A DNA stretch of 64,000 nt from Thermoflavimicrobium daqui (GCF_003313465.1 NZ_KZ845673.1:40486-104485); one strand, 5' to 3'; shown: positions 12,501 to 21,229, numbered from the stretch's first letter. A program made the numbers and translations. The notes: generated by a model from the sequence alone, not told the origin.

Positions 12501-12738
12501 GTACTTTAAGTAAGTGATCAATGGCTTTGTCAAAGCGAGACTCATCACATACATCGGCCACTAAGTCAGGGCCGGATAAAATAAGCACTGATCTTCCAAA
12601 TGCCTCGAATCGGAAAATAGGCCCTATCTCGTCAGCAAGCTTACAAAAAGATAATGTAGGTGAATCCTTATCAATTAAGGGTAAATTCCCTAGCACCCCA
12701 TATGTTTTCGGTTGTGGGATTGTCATAAAATTTTCCAT
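9556..12738 (-). CDS. Self-sufficient CYP102 P450 / NADPH-P450 reductase
   Basis: A 1060-residue fusion like P450 BM3: it hydroxylates mid- to long-chain fatty acids with NADPH and O2. The haem domain has I-helix AGHETTSG (266-273), ESLRLWP (about 322-328) and [10 protein letters not shown] with haem ligand Cys402; the BM3 active-site Phe87 equivalent is Phe88 in DFAGDGLF. After a linker come a flavodoxin domain ([16 protein letters not shown]) and an FAD/NADPH reductase ([26 protein letters not shown]-terminal DVWTG). I start at the ATG at 12738 (GGAGAG 4 bases upstream), dropping 10 residues of the longer frame. Just upstream lies a decayed TetR gene, the position of the BM3 repressor gene in B. 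megaterium, so regulation may be lost. Confidence 0.95.
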   Translation of the reverse strand: MENFMTIPQPKTYGVLGNLPLIDKDSPTLSFCKLADEIGPIFRFEAFGRSVLILSGPDLVADVCDESRFDKAIDHLLKVRDFAGDGLFTSLTEEPNWQKAHNILMPSFSQQAMKGYHDMMVDIALQLVQKWARLNPDESINVPEDMTRLTLDTIGLCGFNYRFNSFYRETPNPFIVSMVRSLDEAMHYRNRLPIQNRLMLKTKHQFEHDIQTMFSLVDKIIADRKSRGDQGEIDLLARMLSTKDPETGELLDDENIRYQIITFLIAGHETTSGLLSFSIYFLLKNPHVLKKAYEEVDRVLTDSVPTYEQVLQLKYIRMILNESLRLWPTAPQFNLFAKEDTMIGGKYPIKKGEVVSIILPKLHRDKGAWGEDAEQFRPERFEDPAKIPNHAYKPFGNGQRACIGMQFALHEATLVLSMILQHFQLIDHMNYQLKVKQTLTLKPDDFKIRVQLRDKKIANSFTIKPEEDAASAPDQENQVQKVSIIGVNNRPLLVLYGSNMGTAERIAKELADIARLHGIRSEVATLNDRLGQLPKEGALLIITSSYNGKPPSNARQFVQWLEQVEPEELQGVTYSVFGCGDHNWAATYQEVPRYIDEKLAEKGATRFSPRGEADASGDFEKQLEAWKSQMWTDAIKTFDLKLNENAEKERSTLNIQFVSGFAETPLAQAYHAVHGTVMENRELQQSGSERSTRHIEIELPEGIMYQEGDHLGVFPRNSKENVNRTLRRFGLSGKDQVILTASGVSASHLPLDRPVSLSDLLSYSVELQEAATRAQIREVAAFTVCPPHKRELEILLEEGTYEEQILKKRITMLDLVEKYEACEIPFERFLELLPPLKPRYYSISSSPRIKAERASITVGVVRSPARSGQGEYRGVASNYLAERKLGEDIIMFIRPPESGFQLPDDYETPIIMVGAGTGVAPFRGFLQARAALKQDGKKLGEAHLYFGCRNEKDFIYREELEHYEREGIVTVFTAFSRIEGKPKTYVQHLIEQNAQKVIDMLDHGGRLYVCGDGSKMAPDVETMLQKSYQSVHGVGQQEAKKWLENLQLNGSYTKDVWTGI

Positions 12739-12886
12739 AAAACTCTCCTTCTTCTTTTCAGCTTTCAAAAGTGTATTTTTTGGTAGTGGATGTTCCTGTG
12801 TACGTCATGGGATGGAGTGATCCCACATCCCTGAACTTGGGAATAGCAGAAACGAACTGCGAACGCTAACTATCCAAGAATTCCTT

Positions 12887-13050
12887 CAGCTATGTGAAAT
12901 GGTCAAATAGGCAAGAAAATTTAATAGGGCTGCATCCGTTATTCCTGCACGATGGGAAATTCAGTGATGGTGGTTGCGCTATATCCGCACTCTGCAAATA
13001 ATGTGCGGGCTCCTTTTATTATTTTTCTTTCGTATCTAATCGATTTTCCA
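12887..13050 (-). pseudogene. TetR-family regulator, N-terminal remnant
   Basis: One frame reads KIIKGARTLFAECGYSATTI then TEF; a second frame continues SHRAGITDAALLNFLAY. Together they make a classical TetR helix-turn-helix split by a frameshift, and the rest of the gene is missing. It lies upstream of the P450 gene on the same strand, where the fatty-acid-responsive TetR repressor of BM3-type genes sits. Clearly dead. Confidence 0.6.
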
Positions 13051-13254
13051 TAGTTACCACACTCTTTTTAATTCGGTTAGTAAGTATTCACTTGCCATGT
13101 TATATCTCTTTTGTTAAATAAAATCAGGTGGTATAATTTATATCACATGTAAATACTCCCCAAAATACCTAAGAACAATTCTTGCTGTTTAATTACTTGT
13201 TTTATTAAAATATTTTAACTATTCGGTTAATATATGATATGTTATATGTGATGG

Positions 13255-13634
13255 CCACAATTGTATCAGCAAATCTGACTTTTGGAGCATGAGATCAGTA
13301 CTCTGCTGTTCGACTGTTACATCCTATTATTCCTATTTGGACAGTTTACTGTACCTATAGCTTTCATTACCTTGATTTGGGGAATATCGGCTGAAAGTAG
13401 GAGCAAATATCAATCAATATTGGCTTGCTTCTTCAGATCCCCGAAGCGCTGATTCCTTGTCAATGGCTCTGTAACATAGGAACAACAATTGGTGCAGCTG
13501 TAGGCGGATTATTTATATCAGAAATGGGTACACAATACGTTGTGTTAGTGGGAATTCTATCATTGATACTAGGTTTGTTAACTATTTTACTAAGAAATTA
13601 TATGTATAGTCCTACAAAACAACTCTCCACATAA
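13255..13634 (+). pseudogene. MFS efflux transporter, C-terminal remnant
   Basis: Two frames together give the last transmembrane segments of a drug:H+ antiporter-type MFS protein: ILLFLFGQFTVPIAFITLIW, then NIGTTIGAAVGGLFISEMG and YVVLVGILSLILGLLTILL. A frame break lies near 13440. No N-terminal half is present. Decayed neighbour of the SDR/DUF6506 remnants. Confidence 0.55.
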
Positions 13635-13686
13635 GGTGTATTTTTAGAATGCTTTCAATCAAAGACGAGAAATGGAGGATTTAAAT

Positions 13687-13752
13687 GTCACAGGCGGGAA
13701 TCGAGGAATTGGATATGAGCTGGTCAAGCAATTAGCGTTGAAATTCAAATCG
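13687..13752 (+). pseudogene. Short-chain dehydrogenase N-terminal scrap
   Basis: VTGGNRGIGYELVKQLAL is the Rossmann glycine-rich start of an SDR (TGxxxGIG). Only about 20 residues remain before another gene's tail begins. Confidence 0.5.
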
Positions 13753-13937
13753 CGCAGCAACTCGTAAAAGAAGGAGTTCAAATGATTGAACTATGTGGAG
13801 GGTTCGGACCTATATAGATTGCTAAGGTAAGCGAAGCCATAGATAATGTTATTCCTGTAGGAAGTGTTGCGTATGGACCTGAAGCACGCCAACCTATGCT
13901 TGATTTGCTTGCACCTGACAAATTAAACGAAGGTTAG
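13738..13937 (+). pseudogene. DUF6506-like protein, C-terminal remnant
   Basis: The frame reads AQQLVKEGVQMIELCGGFGP, an in-frame TAG where Trp is expected, then IAKVSEAIDNVIPVGSVAYG and ends LDLLAPDKLNEG. This resembles the small DUF6506 family (MIELCGGFGP signature) from memory. The start is missing and the stop codon disables it. Confidence 0.5.
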
Positions 13938-14119
13938 ACCTTTTTTTGAATATATTAATAAAACCGATCTATCTCTAAACAGGAAAATCAGTTTTTTGAT
14001 TTTTGTTTTTAAATTTACGAGAGATAAGAATTAGGACTCATAATTAATAGAGCAAATTAACCGATTTTCTTAACATCGGTGTTCACTCCTTCCTTCCCTT
14101 CTGTCTTGCAATTACTTAA

Positions 14120-14158
14120 CACAACTGACCATCTGCAAATGGTCAGTTGTGTTTTATA
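14120..14158 (+). terminator. Strong hairpin with T-rich tail
   Basis: ACAACTGACCAT/ATGGTCAGTTGT is a perfect 12-base stem with a 6-base loop followed by GTTTTAT. It ends the remnant-bearing stretch; the function may be termination. Confidence 0.65.
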
Positions 14159-14159
14159 T

Positions 14160-14570
14160 TCATGGTATATCAATATTATCAAAAGGATCGCGAAAATATA
14201 GAACAACGATTAAACTTAAATATAAAATCGGTCAAGGAATAATATATGCACTGGAGAGATTGTATGGTATCTTTGGAAATATCACTATACGAAATGGAAG
14301 AAAAATTCTTCTTGCAATGGATTCCATTTAGCTTTGTATCGAGTTTAAAACAACATACCACCAAGGGTTAGAAAATCATTGGGATACTAGCAATGGAACG
14401 TACAACTCCATTCATGCTATAAATCAATTCATCTGTATCAATCGCCAATTTTAAATCTGGGAAGCGTCTAAGCAAAGTACCAAAGGCAACTTTTGCTTCC
14501 AATCGGCCGCCAGGAGCTGACTGTTGGGTGTCGTGGGTTGAGGGCGGGCGTACCAGGCGCGGGCTTGGTG
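14160..14570. other. Gap without a supported gene
   Basis: Short frames in both directions have no ribosome sites and no recognisable motif. Base composition changes sharply from AT-rich to GC-rich near 14500, marking the edge of the GC-rich hydrolase gene. Confidence 0.5.
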
Positions 14571-15800
14571 TCAGTCTTCGATTGCCTGGTAGACCATGGT
14601 CCAGAAGTCGTGGATAAGCCGCGCTGAATCCGGGGTGGACATCCCAACTTGGGTGAGTAGGATTCCGATGAGCTGTTTATCCGGGTCGGCGTACGCCGTG
14701 GTGCCAGTTCCACCGTCCCAGCCGAACTGGCCTATGGACGCATAGTCACCGCGGTAGGTGCGCACCGCCATCCCTAAACCCCAGCCGCCGTGCTGTCCTT
14801 GGCCGTGCGACACATGGACGTTGTTTTTGGCCAGGGCGTCTCGGGTGGCTTGTTGCTCGGACGTGAGGCGGTTGGTGGTCATCAGCTGGACGGCGGGCCG
14901 GGATAGGATCTGTTCGGTCCCGTGCATCCCTTGGTTCAGCAGCATCTGGAAGTACGCGTGGTAGTCATCGACGGTGCTGACCAGCCCACTGCCACCTGAC
15001 TGGAACACCAGAGGCTGGCTGTACTGTCCGCCAGCGGCCTCGTCCCATACGATGAACTCTCCGGTCTGCGGGTCGGGGACGTAGCTGGTCGGCAGCCGGT
15101 CGATCTTGTCGGCGGGCACGTGGAAACCGGTGTCCTTCATCCCCAGCGGATCGAGGATGCGTTCGCGCAGGAACGTCTCGAACGGCTGACCCGTGACCCT
15201 GGCGACTAGCACGCCGAGTACATCGTGGCTGATGTGATACTGCCAGTGTTCTCCGGGCTGATACATCAGCGGAAGCTTGCCAAGGCGGCGCATCCACTCG
15301 TCTGGCTTAGGATAGTCCGTCATTCTCTGGGGGAATATCCCCTGCTCGAAAACTGCGGCCATGATCGGAAAGTTCAGCGACGTCAAATCCACTCCGAGCC
15401 CGAACGTGGAGGTCAACAGGTCCCGTACGGTGATCGGTCGCCGCGCCGGCACGGTATCGTCCAGCGGGCCGTCGATCCGCTTCAGCACCTGCCGGTCGGC
15501 GAGTTCGGGTAGCCACAGATCTACTGGGTCATCTAGCCGCAGCCTACACTCGTCGAGCAGGACCATCGCCGCCATCGTGACCGGTTTGGACGTCGAGGCC
15601 ATCCGGAAGATCGTGTCCCGGCGCATCGGCGCTCCACCATCATGGCGCATCGTGCCGATCGCTTCGACATGCGTCTCACCGTACCGGCTGACCAGAGCAA
15701 CGAGCCCAGGAATCTTTCCGGATTCGACATGCCGTGCCAGCACGTCGCGCATTCTACGCAGCCCTGTTTCGGAGAAGCCTCTGTTTTTTTGTCCCATCAT
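14571..15800 (-). CDS. Serine beta-lactamase-family (EstB-like) hydrolase
   Basis: A 409-residue class C-like penicillin-binding fold protein. It has the SxxK motif in FRMASTSKPVTMAAMVLLDE, a Tyr motif near YHISHDVLGVLVARV and a late GWDGGTGT box. These enzymes are usually esterases or peptidases rather than true beta-lactamases; no signal peptide is visible, favouring a cytosolic esterase. AGAGGAGAG lies just upstream of the ATG. The gene is visibly GC-rich with G/C third positions, unlike all neighbours, and looks like a recent acquisition from a high-GC (actinobacterial or similar) donor. Confidence 0.9.
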   Translation of the reverse strand: MMGQKNRGFSETGLRRMRDVLARHVESGKIPGLVALVSRYGETHVEAIGTMRHDGGAPMRRDTIFRMASTSKPVTMAAMVLLDECRLRLDDPVDLWLPELADRQVLKRIDGPLDDTVPARRPITVRDLLTSTFGLGVDLTSLNFPIMAAVFEQGIFPQRMTDYPKPDEWMRRLGKLPLMYQPGEHWQYHISHDVLGVLVARVTGQPFETFLRERILDPLGMKDTGFHVPADKIDRLPTSYVPDPQTGEFIVWDEAAGGQYSQPLVFQSGGSGLVSTVDDYHAYFQMLLNQGMHGTEQILSRPAVQLMTTNRLTSEQQATRDALAKNNVHVSHGQGQHGGWGLGMAVRTYRGDYASIGQFGWDGGTGTTAYADPDKQLIGILLTQVGMSTPDSARLIHDFWTMVYQAIED

Positions 15801-16054
15801 GAATCTCTCCTCTGTTATTCATGCTTGAAATCCCTTTGTCAAAATAGATGTATTTGATGCATCAAAGACGGGTACGGCAAGAATTACTTCTTTTTTGGGC
15901 CACTCGTTGATAACCATGAATTCTACGACACTTTTTTTGTGTATTAGATGATCTAATTCGTTGATTTTTCTCGCCACCAGTGGCTATAAGTAGCGTAGAA
16001 AACTATTTCTGTGTCACTTTTTACTCTGTGGCCTCAAAAGTAGCGAATTCTTGC

Positions 16055-16423
16055 CTATTCCCCTTTACCAAGCTTTTTACGAATGTTTTCGCTCAATTGT
16101 TCTTTTCTTTTTCCTGTCCAGGTTTGCCCTTGAAGCTCATGTAACAGGTCATCGCAAAAACCACCCACATCCTGACCCACTACATCCAGTACATCCCTTC
16201 CCTCTTGTGCATTTGATTCAAAAAATTCTAGTAAATCTTGTAGCGCTTTAAACATGACCATGGCAGAGTCATGATCGGATGCACAAGTCCATAAGAAATT
16301 CTCAATCTCATTCATCACTATCTGATAATCCCTTGGCAGAGCATTAATCCGTTTTTTGTATCTTTTATATTCCGCTTTTTCTTGTTTCCATCTTTTTAAA
16401 ATCGAAAAAATATTATATTCCAT
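16055..16423 (-). CDS. DUF1048 protein
   Basis: A 122-residue helical cytosolic protein (WKQEKAEYKRYKKRINALPR, DYQIVMNEIENFLW, DVVGQDVGGFCDDLL). DUF1048 genes regularly sit beside PadR regulators in Bacillales, as here: its start overlaps the PadR stop by 11 bases. Function unknown; probably co-regulated with the PadR gene. Confidence 0.85.
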   Translation of the reverse strand: MEYNIFSILKRWKQEKAEYKRYKKRINALPRDYQIVMNEIENFLWTCASDHDSAMVMFKALQDLLEFFESNAQEGRDVLDVVGQDVGGFCDDLLHELQGQTWTGKRKEQLSENIRKKLGKGE

Positions 16424-16745
16424 CCTGATTCTCCTTTAATTCATTCATTTTTGATGCGATAAAATCCCATTTACGCCAAAAGGTTTGGAGTTGATTTCGT
16501 CCCGCATTGTTGAGAGTGTAGAACTTTCGGGGCGGTCCGATTTCCGAAGGCTTTTTCTGAATCTCGACTAATTTGTTCTTTTCTAGCCGCAGTAAAATCG
16601 TGTATACCGTTCCTTCGACAACATCTTCAAAGCCAAGCGAATTCAACTTTTTCACGATCTCGTAACCATACGTTTCTTTGCGGCTAATGATTTCGAGTAC
16701 ACAACCCTCCAGAATACCTTTTAGCATCTCGGTCAGATTTTCCAA
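16413..16745 (-). CDS. PadR-family regulator
   Basis: A 110-residue winged-helix regulator: LEGCVLEIISRKETYGYEIV, VEGTVYTILLRLEKNKLVEI, KPSEIGPPRKFYTLN. I choose the TTG at 16745 because GAGGTGG lies 5 bases upstream and family members start MENLTEMLKG; the longer GTG start lacks a site. Operon with DUF1048. PadR proteins usually repress their own promoter; inverted repeats overlap the promoter just upstream. Confidence 0.9.
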   Translation of the reverse strand: MENLTEMLKGILEGCVLEIISRKETYGYEIVKKLNSLGFEDVVEGTVYTILLRLEKNKLVEIQKKPSEIGPPRKFYTLNNAGRNQLQTFWRKWDFIASKMNELKENQDGI

Positions 16746-16771
16746 AGTGAACCACCTCACTACTACGTAAC

Positions 16772-16816
16772 ACTTAGTACATCTATATAGTAATACTAAG
16801 TAGATGGTAGTGTCAA
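16772..16816 (-). promoter_or_regulatory. PadR promoter and operator
   Basis: Minus-strand TTGACA (16811-16816), 18-base spacer, TACTAT (16787-16792). ACTTAGTA (16772-16779) and TACTAAGT (16794-16801) form an inverted repeat around the -10, and a second repeat CATCTA/TAGATG overlaps it. A typical autoregulatory layout. Confidence 0.7.
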
Positions 16817-17028
16817 TAGTCCGATTTATTTTTTTTCCCGAAATGATTTGAGTAGAAGGTCATTATTGAAGAAATATAGGAACTATGCCATACTGTGGGG
16901 CTACACGTTAAGGATAGTCGGCTAATAGTCTTCGTCGAATAAGCTTCGTCAGCCATTAGATCAAAGTTTCATACATTCTGGCTCCATAATAGGGTTCCGT
17001 TTTGAGATACAAAACTAAATCGACACGA

Positions 17029-17069
17029 AAAATGAAGTGCAAACTGACAACAGTCAGGCACTTCATTTT
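17029..17069. terminator. Long bidirectional hairpin
   Basis: AAAATGAAGTGC/GCACTTCATTTT encloses a nested CTGAC/GTCAG stem. It lies downstream of the MerR gene on the minus strand. Confidence 0.65.
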
Positions 17070-17132
17070 CTAAGTTATAAAAGGGGTCTTTAATATTGAT
17101 GTTATTCAACACAAACGACCAAAAGATGAATG

Positions 17133-17852
17133 TCAAGAGTCCCTGGTTAACGATTCATCTGTTAATCGAATCAATTTGTATAAATAGTAGAGGGCTTTCA
17201 ACTGAGACCTGTTGGTATTATTTAAGTAAATTAGGATTTTTTCTGCAAGCTTCATCACATGCTCTATATTATGATCATCTATCGCAGCAATCGATTTCTT
17301 TAGACTTACGGTGTCCTCAGAATATACAAAGCTTTGCAGCACCTGAATCAACCTGATTTTGAACAAATGAGCTTCGCTATATTGACGGTAATCGTTTGCA
17401 GGGTCCCGCTCTGCAGTAATTAGACTTACTTTCTCCCAATAGCGGATTGCCGATTTAGGCACACCTGTCCGTATAGAGACCTCATTGATGTTGAAGCGTT
17501 GCTTTAGGTCGTGAGTTTGGCTTCCATCGGCATATGCTTCCAACTCCTTAATCAATTTCTCCACTCTCGCTTTTTCCTGATACAAAGAAACTTCCCTCTC
17601 CTTAACGATCCACAGAGCTTTGTCCAACTCGCCCCTCTGGAGACAATGTAGCACTTCGGTTGTGATTTCCATCCCAAACGCAGGAGCCATGGCTTGAATA
17701 CATGCCAAATAGGCCTCATGTTGCTCTGTATAAATGCGGTAGCCATTTGCCGATCGATCTGCAGGAGGGATCAACCCATTTGCTTCGTAGTTTCTTATCG
17801 TGCTTGCGCTCATCTTGAATTTCTCCGCCATTTTTTTTGGCCGTAGGACCAT
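17133..17852 (-). CDS. MerR-family regulator with two HTH domains
   Basis: A 239-residue protein with one MerR head at residues 1-70 ([20 protein letters not shown]) and a second at about 118-190 ([20 protein letters not shown]). Ordinary MerR proteins have only one. The gene is divergent from the vgb gene and their starts almost abut, so it is a candidate regulator of vgb. Effector unknown; no cysteine cluster for metals is seen. The double-head layout is uncommon and could bind a tandem or asymmetric site. Confidence 0.85.
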   Translation of the reverse strand: MVLRPKKMAEKFKMSASTIRNYEANGLIPPADRSANGYRIYTEQHEAYLACIQAMAPAFGMEITTEVLHCLQRGELDKALWIVKEREVSLYQEKARVEKLIKELEAYADGSQTHDLKQRFNINEVSIRTGVPKSAIRYWEKVSLITAERDPANDYRQYSEAHLFKIRLIQVLQSFVYSEDTVSLKKSIAAIDDHNIEHVMKLAEKILIYLNNTNRSQLKALYYLYKLIRLTDESLTRDS

Positions 17853-18151
17853 ACTATCTCTCCTCTTGGAAGAAAATACATCTAAACATTAAAATCGTTA
17901 TAATGTTTCTTCTGATTTTCTCGTTGTTTTCCTACTATATTTTCCCGAAACCTTCCAATTGGCTTACATGTTATACAATGGAGTTAGAATTAATCGAGGA
18001 GGCGTATATTATGGAAAAACACTCCCCCGTCTTCCAACAGAGCATGACGATCGAAGAAATTGGCGAAGAAGGTAATCGGTATATTACATCTGTATGGAAG
18101 TCTTTGTATGATTCGATGCACGAGCAATTAATACAATGGAGGGAGTATGGT

Positions 18152-19045
18152 ATGAGGATTAGCATTCGAGAATACACAATGCCCAGAGCAGAATCCGGGC
18201 CCTACGGAATTACAGCCGGAAAAGACGGAGCGATGTGGTTTACGGAACAAAAAGGGAATCGAATCGGGCGAATCGACATGAATGGTGAAGTCGTGTCATT
18301 TTCCATCCTAACTCCCCATGCAGGGGTTATGTCTATCATTTCGGATCAGGAAGGCTCCTTATGGTTCACCGAATATCACGCCAATAAGATCGGGAGAATG
18401 TCGATGGACGGCTTATGCATAGAATACGAGCTTCCGACAGAGAACGCTTCGCCCTTTGGCATTACGGAGGGAGCGGACGGCGCAATATGGTTTACCGAAA
18501 TGAGCAGCGGGAAGATCGGCAAGATAAGCAAATTAGGGGAGATCACGGAGTTTGAGCTGCCTAATCCCAAGTCATTTCCCTCATTTATTACTCGAGGTCC
18601 GGATGGTGCATTATGGTTTACGCTCAATCAAAACAATTCAATTGGAAGAATAACCATAAGTGGAGAAATACAGGAATACCCCATTCCGACTCCCAATTCC
18701 GGGCCGGTTGGTATTACTAGTGGACCCGATGGTGCCTTGTGGTTTGTTCAAATTCTAGGAAATAAGATCGGAAGAATGACAGTCTTAGGTGAGGTTCGTG
18801 AATTTGCGATTCCAACGCCGAACGCTAGACCTCATGCCATTGTTAGCGGTACTCATGATGAACTATGGTTCACAGAATGGGGCGGTAACCGAATCGGAAG
18901 AATTTCAACGCAAGGCGAAATATCGGAATATGAAATCCCCTCCAAGAATGCAGAGCCTCATGGTATCGCCCTTGGACCGAACGGTGATATTTGGTTCGCT
19001 GAAGAGTGTAATCAAGTTGGACGTCTTCAAATGAACCATGAATAA
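18152..19045 (+). CDS. vgb: Streptogramin B (virginiamycin B) lyase Vgb
   Basis: A 297-residue seven-bladed beta-propeller built from repeats like GPDGALWF. Vgb linearises cyclic type B streptogramins by an elimination reaction needing Mg2+. With the ATG at 18152, Tyr18, His228, Glu268, His270 and Glu284 fall at the numbers I recall for the active site of staphylococcal Vgb, in NARPHAI, NAEPHGI and WFAEE. GGAGGG lies 7-8 bases upstream. A second in-frame ATG at 18011 with AGGAGG 8 bases upstream would add 47 residues. Divergent MerR gene upstream; DoxX gene downstream. Confidence 0.92.
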   Translation: MRISIREYTMPRAESGPYGITAGKDGAMWFTEQKGNRIGRIDMNGEVVSFSILTPHAGVMSIISDQEGSLWFTEYHANKIGRMSMDGLCIEYELPTENASPFGITEGADGAIWFTEMSSGKIGKISKLGEITEFELPNPKSFPSFITRGPDGALWFTLNQNNSIGRITISGEIQEYPIPTPNSGPVGITSGPDGALWFVQILGNKIGRMTVLGEVREFAIPTPNARPHAIVSGTHDELWFTEWGGNRIGRISTQGEISEYEIPSKNAEPHGIALGPNGDIWFAEECNQVGRLQMNHE

Positions 19046-19084
19046 TTCTGATCTATAACTTCGAATCGGACGGAGGAGGTAATT

Positions 19085-19531
19085 ATGGCGCCATTTATTG
19101 CCCTTGTGGCATCCTTTTTATTGTTTCGAGCAGTCGGCTTCCTCGGTTGGCCTCTTTTCGATAGTTGGCATTCATCACTGAAAGGAGCAGTGGTTGTCAT
19201 GCTGTTGCTTGCCGCTTCCGCTCATTGGGGGAAGAACCGTTCGGACCTAATCCGAATGGTTCCTCCTATTTTTCCAAGGCCCGACTGGATCGTGACGGCA
19301 ACTGGGTGCTTGGAAATCGCGGGTGCAATTGGCATTATGATTCCCGCTACTTCTTACATTGCGTGCGTATGCTTAGTCGTATTGCTTATCGCCATGTTTC
19401 CAGCAAATATTTATGCAGCTAAGGAGAAATTAACAGTTGGCGGCAGGCCGGTGCCGAAGCTGTTTGTCCGCAGTTTGCTGCAGGTCGTATTTATAGTGGC
19501 GATCATACTCTCATTACCGACGTTCGGGTAA
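19085..19531 (+). CDS. DoxX-family membrane protein
   Basis: A 148-residue integral membrane protein with about four segments (FIALVASFLLFRAVGFLGW, AVVVMLLLAASAHW, LEIAGAIGIMIPATSYIACV, LLQVVFIVAIILSL). DoxX-like proteins are linked to redox or quinone functions in some bacteria, but no cofactor motif is visible here. GGAGG lies 6-7 bases before the ATG. It follows vgb by 39 bases and is probably co-transcribed. Confidence 0.8.
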   Translation: MAPFIALVASFLLFRAVGFLGWPLFDSWHSSLKGAVVVMLLLAASAHWGKNRSDLIRMVPPIFPRPDWIVTATGCLEIAGAIGIMIPATSYIACVCLVVLLIAMFPANIYAAKEKLTVGGRPVPKLFVRSLLQVVFIVAIILSLPTFG

Positions 19532-19707
19532 TGAAATTGACAACAGCGAGAGACCGCTATGCTTCACGAAAAGGTGGAATAAAGAGTACCAGAACGGTGC
19601 AACCAAGTGTAATTTGAACAATAACTGAAAATTGAACGCAAAAGTATTGTAGAATTAATGTTCTGTGACACTTTAATCACTTTTATAAAGCAGAGGGAGT
19701 TTTAAAT

Positions 19708-19860
19708 AGGACTACGAAGTTAATTTATCATGTAGCAACTACAGCTGATGGGTTTATTGCTGGTCCGAATGGAGAAGCAGACGCTTCAATTTTTCTTTAC
19801 GATGAGGAACATGTCTCAGATTTTATTTCCGCTATTCAAGTAAAAAGCACATTAAATTAG
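19708..19860 (+). pseudogene. RibD/dihydrofolate-reductase-like N-terminal remnant
   Basis: The frame reads KLIYHVATTADGFIAGPNGE then ADASIFLYDEEHVSDF, the opening of the small RibD C-terminal-domain reductases. The start codon position reads AGG and the frame stops after about 50 residues. A further frame at 19840-19980 (LELLNLKKYENGVIL) resembles the family's C-terminus, suggesting an internal deletion. Confidence 0.5.
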
Positions 19861-20034
19861 AGTTGTTGAATCTGAAAAAATATGAAAATGGTGTTATATT
19901 ACCAAGTAATTCACGGTGCGGGTATGTATTTCCACTAACCCAGATCCATTCACCACAAATTTCAATCTCAAGGGGTAAGTAAAAGAAAGTGATCAAGAGT
20001 GGGCTAGGAAGATGTTGGAGCTGGTGAGATAAGA

Positions 20035-20068
20035 ATAAAAAAAGAAGGCCACGAAGGGCCTTATTTTT
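20035..20068. terminator. Bidirectional terminator
   Basis: AAGGCC/GGGCCTT hairpin flanked by A-run and T-run, ending the excisionase-like gene at 20061. Confidence 0.75.
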
Positions 20069-20279
20069 TTCGCAAATTCTTTTTATACTCCTCTACTTCT
20101 TGACGAAGAAATAAGGAAATATTCCCTGTTTCGATTGGTAGAGGACGAAGTTTTCCAGCTGATACAGCTTTTTTAACTGCTGTACGAGATACATTAAGAT
20201 ATTCTGTAACTTGGGTTGTAGTCATGATCTCGCTTTTGAAGAAGTGTAATAGTTCATTCATGTTTTTAATTGGAAACAT
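20061..20279 (-). CDS. Excisionase-like HTH protein
   Basis: A 72-residue protein with one winged-helix/MerR-like HTH (MTTTQVTEYLNVSRTAVKKA, VSAGKLRPL). Such proteins act as excisionases or copy-control factors on mobile elements. I use the ATG at 20279, preceded by AAGGTG; it overlaps the TAG of the small membrane protein upstream, implying translational coupling. Part of the mobile region at 20-24 kb. Confidence 0.75.
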   Translation of the reverse strand: MFPIKNMNELLHFFKSEIMTTTQVTEYLNVSRTAVKKAVSAGKLRPLPIETGNISLFLRQEVEEYKKNLRKK

Positions 20280-20280
20280 A

Positions 20281-20448
20281 CTAATCACCTTTTTTGGTAT
20301 TTACCATTGCCAATATAACAGCAACAATTACTAAAATATCTAAAGCAATCATGAAAGTAGGTGTTGTAAAAAGGTTAAACCCCATTAAACGAGCTATAAA
20401 ATAGACGGCTGCACCTACACAAGTTATAAACGTAAAAAAGTTTTTTAT
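20281..20448 (-). CDS. Small two-helix membrane protein, start unclear
   Basis: About 55 codons encode two hydrophobic segments (FITCVGAAVYFIARLMG and FMIALDILVIVAVILAMV) and end NTKKGD. No standard start codon or ribosome site is visible; the frame enters the inverted repeat at 20434-20465. The stop overlaps the excisionase-like start. It resembles phage or plasmid holin-like small proteins, but this is only inferred from topology. Confidence 0.45.
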   Translation of the reverse strand: MKNFFTFITCVGAAVYFIARLMGFNLFTTPTFMIALDILVIVAVILAMVNTKKGD

Positions 20449-20706
20449 GGTATAATGGAGTGGCGAGGAAGAAAGGAGAGGGGGCTAATCCCCTATTCTC
20501 CTTCCTCATATTCAATCTCACGCTTTATCTCGGTTCCGTCAGGCTTAGTGATGTGTTCTTTCAGACGAAACTTTTTGGTAGAAGGTTTTTTCTTCTTGAA
20601 GGTTTGGACGCCTGTAAAGATAACTCCTACCAGAGTGAGCACTAAGCCGGCGAGACCGACAGCGTTAAGTGTTAGCCACTCCATTATACCATGAAAAACT
20701 TTTTTA
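20434..20706. repeat. Inverted repeat pair flanking a small membrane gene
   Basis: About 31 bases at 20434-20464 (ending GGTATAATGGAGTGGC) are repeated in inverted orientation at 20676-20706 with one or two differences. Each arm carries a TATAAT box, so both strands could be transcribed convergently across the gene between them. Confidence 0.7.
20493..20684 (-). CDS. Small single-pass membrane protein, toxin-like layout
   Basis: A 63-residue protein: MEWLTLNAVGLAGLVLTLVG forms one membrane helix, followed by a Lys-rich charged tail (KKKKPSTKKFRLKE). No clear ribosome site precedes the ATG, and a TATAAT overlaps it, so the true start may differ; a 101-codon frame extends upstream. Size, topology and the opposing promoter arm recall type I toxins, but I do not recognise a family. 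Antisense control is inference. Confidence 0.5.
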   Translation of the reverse strand: MEWLTLNAVGLAGLVLTLVGVIFTGVQTFKKKKPSTKKFRLKEHITKPDGTEIKREIEYEEGE

Positions 20707-20898
20707 ATTTTTTGTGACAAAATATAAGATTGCAAAAAGCCATAAGGGGTACGTGAACGATTCGAGGAATGAAGGGCCACATCTGAAAATATTTCCAATT
20801 TAGGAGCCGACCTGCCATGTAAATGGACAGGTTTTTATTTTATTATAGGAAAAGACTGTGAAATCAGAAATACAGATTTGATAAGGAAGGGAACAGGA

Positions 20899-21183
20899 TT
20901 GCCAAGCATTCAAGATACTATCTATCCTCGGATTAAAAGTAATTTAACGGACAAAGACTTAGAAGAAGCATACACTCCTCAAAGAGAAGAAGTTGAATGG
21001 GCAGAAAGGAAAACAAGAGGAAACTTTCAACAGCTGGCATTATTGGTTTTGTTAAAAACCACCCAAAAATTAGGCTTTTTTACGACTTTGCTGGATGTTC
21101 CTAAAGCAATTATTGAACATATTGCTCAAGTAGCATACTTACCTATTCCACAGGAAGAGGAATGGCAAGAGTATAACGGTTCA
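20899..21183 (+). pseudogene. Tn3-family TnpA N-terminal fragment
   Basis: From a TTG with AAGGAAGGG upstream the frame reads PSIQDTIYPRIKSNLTDKDL, QQLALLVLLKTTQKLGFF and IEHIAQVAYLPIP: the DUF4158 N-terminal DNA-binding domain of Tn3 transposases. After about 95 residues it is cut by the TIR hairpin at 21188. The catalytic domain is absent. Confidence 0.7.
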
Positions 21184-21187
21184 AGAA

Positions 21188-21229
21188 GGGGTAGAAGGAG
21201 CGAACAGCGATGTTCGCTCCTTCTACCCC
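21188..21229. repeat. Back-to-back terminal inverted repeats (miniature-element ends)
   Basis: GGGGTAGAAGGAGCGAACA (21188-21206) faces its perfect complement TGTTCGCTCCTTCTACCCC (21211-21229) with only 4 bases between. The same terminal sequence ends the elements at 26730-26872 and 30682-30773. It looks like an internally deleted copy that truncated the Tn3 gene. Confidence 0.7.

Noticed and set aside
14571..15800. Several long frames on the opposite strand of the serine hydrolase
   Set aside because: Shadows caused by high GC; the sense frame has clear SxxK and other motifs.
14571..15800. True class C beta-lactamase resistance gene
   Set aside because: No signal peptide and the overall pattern fits EstB-like esterases; drug hydrolysis cannot be claimed.
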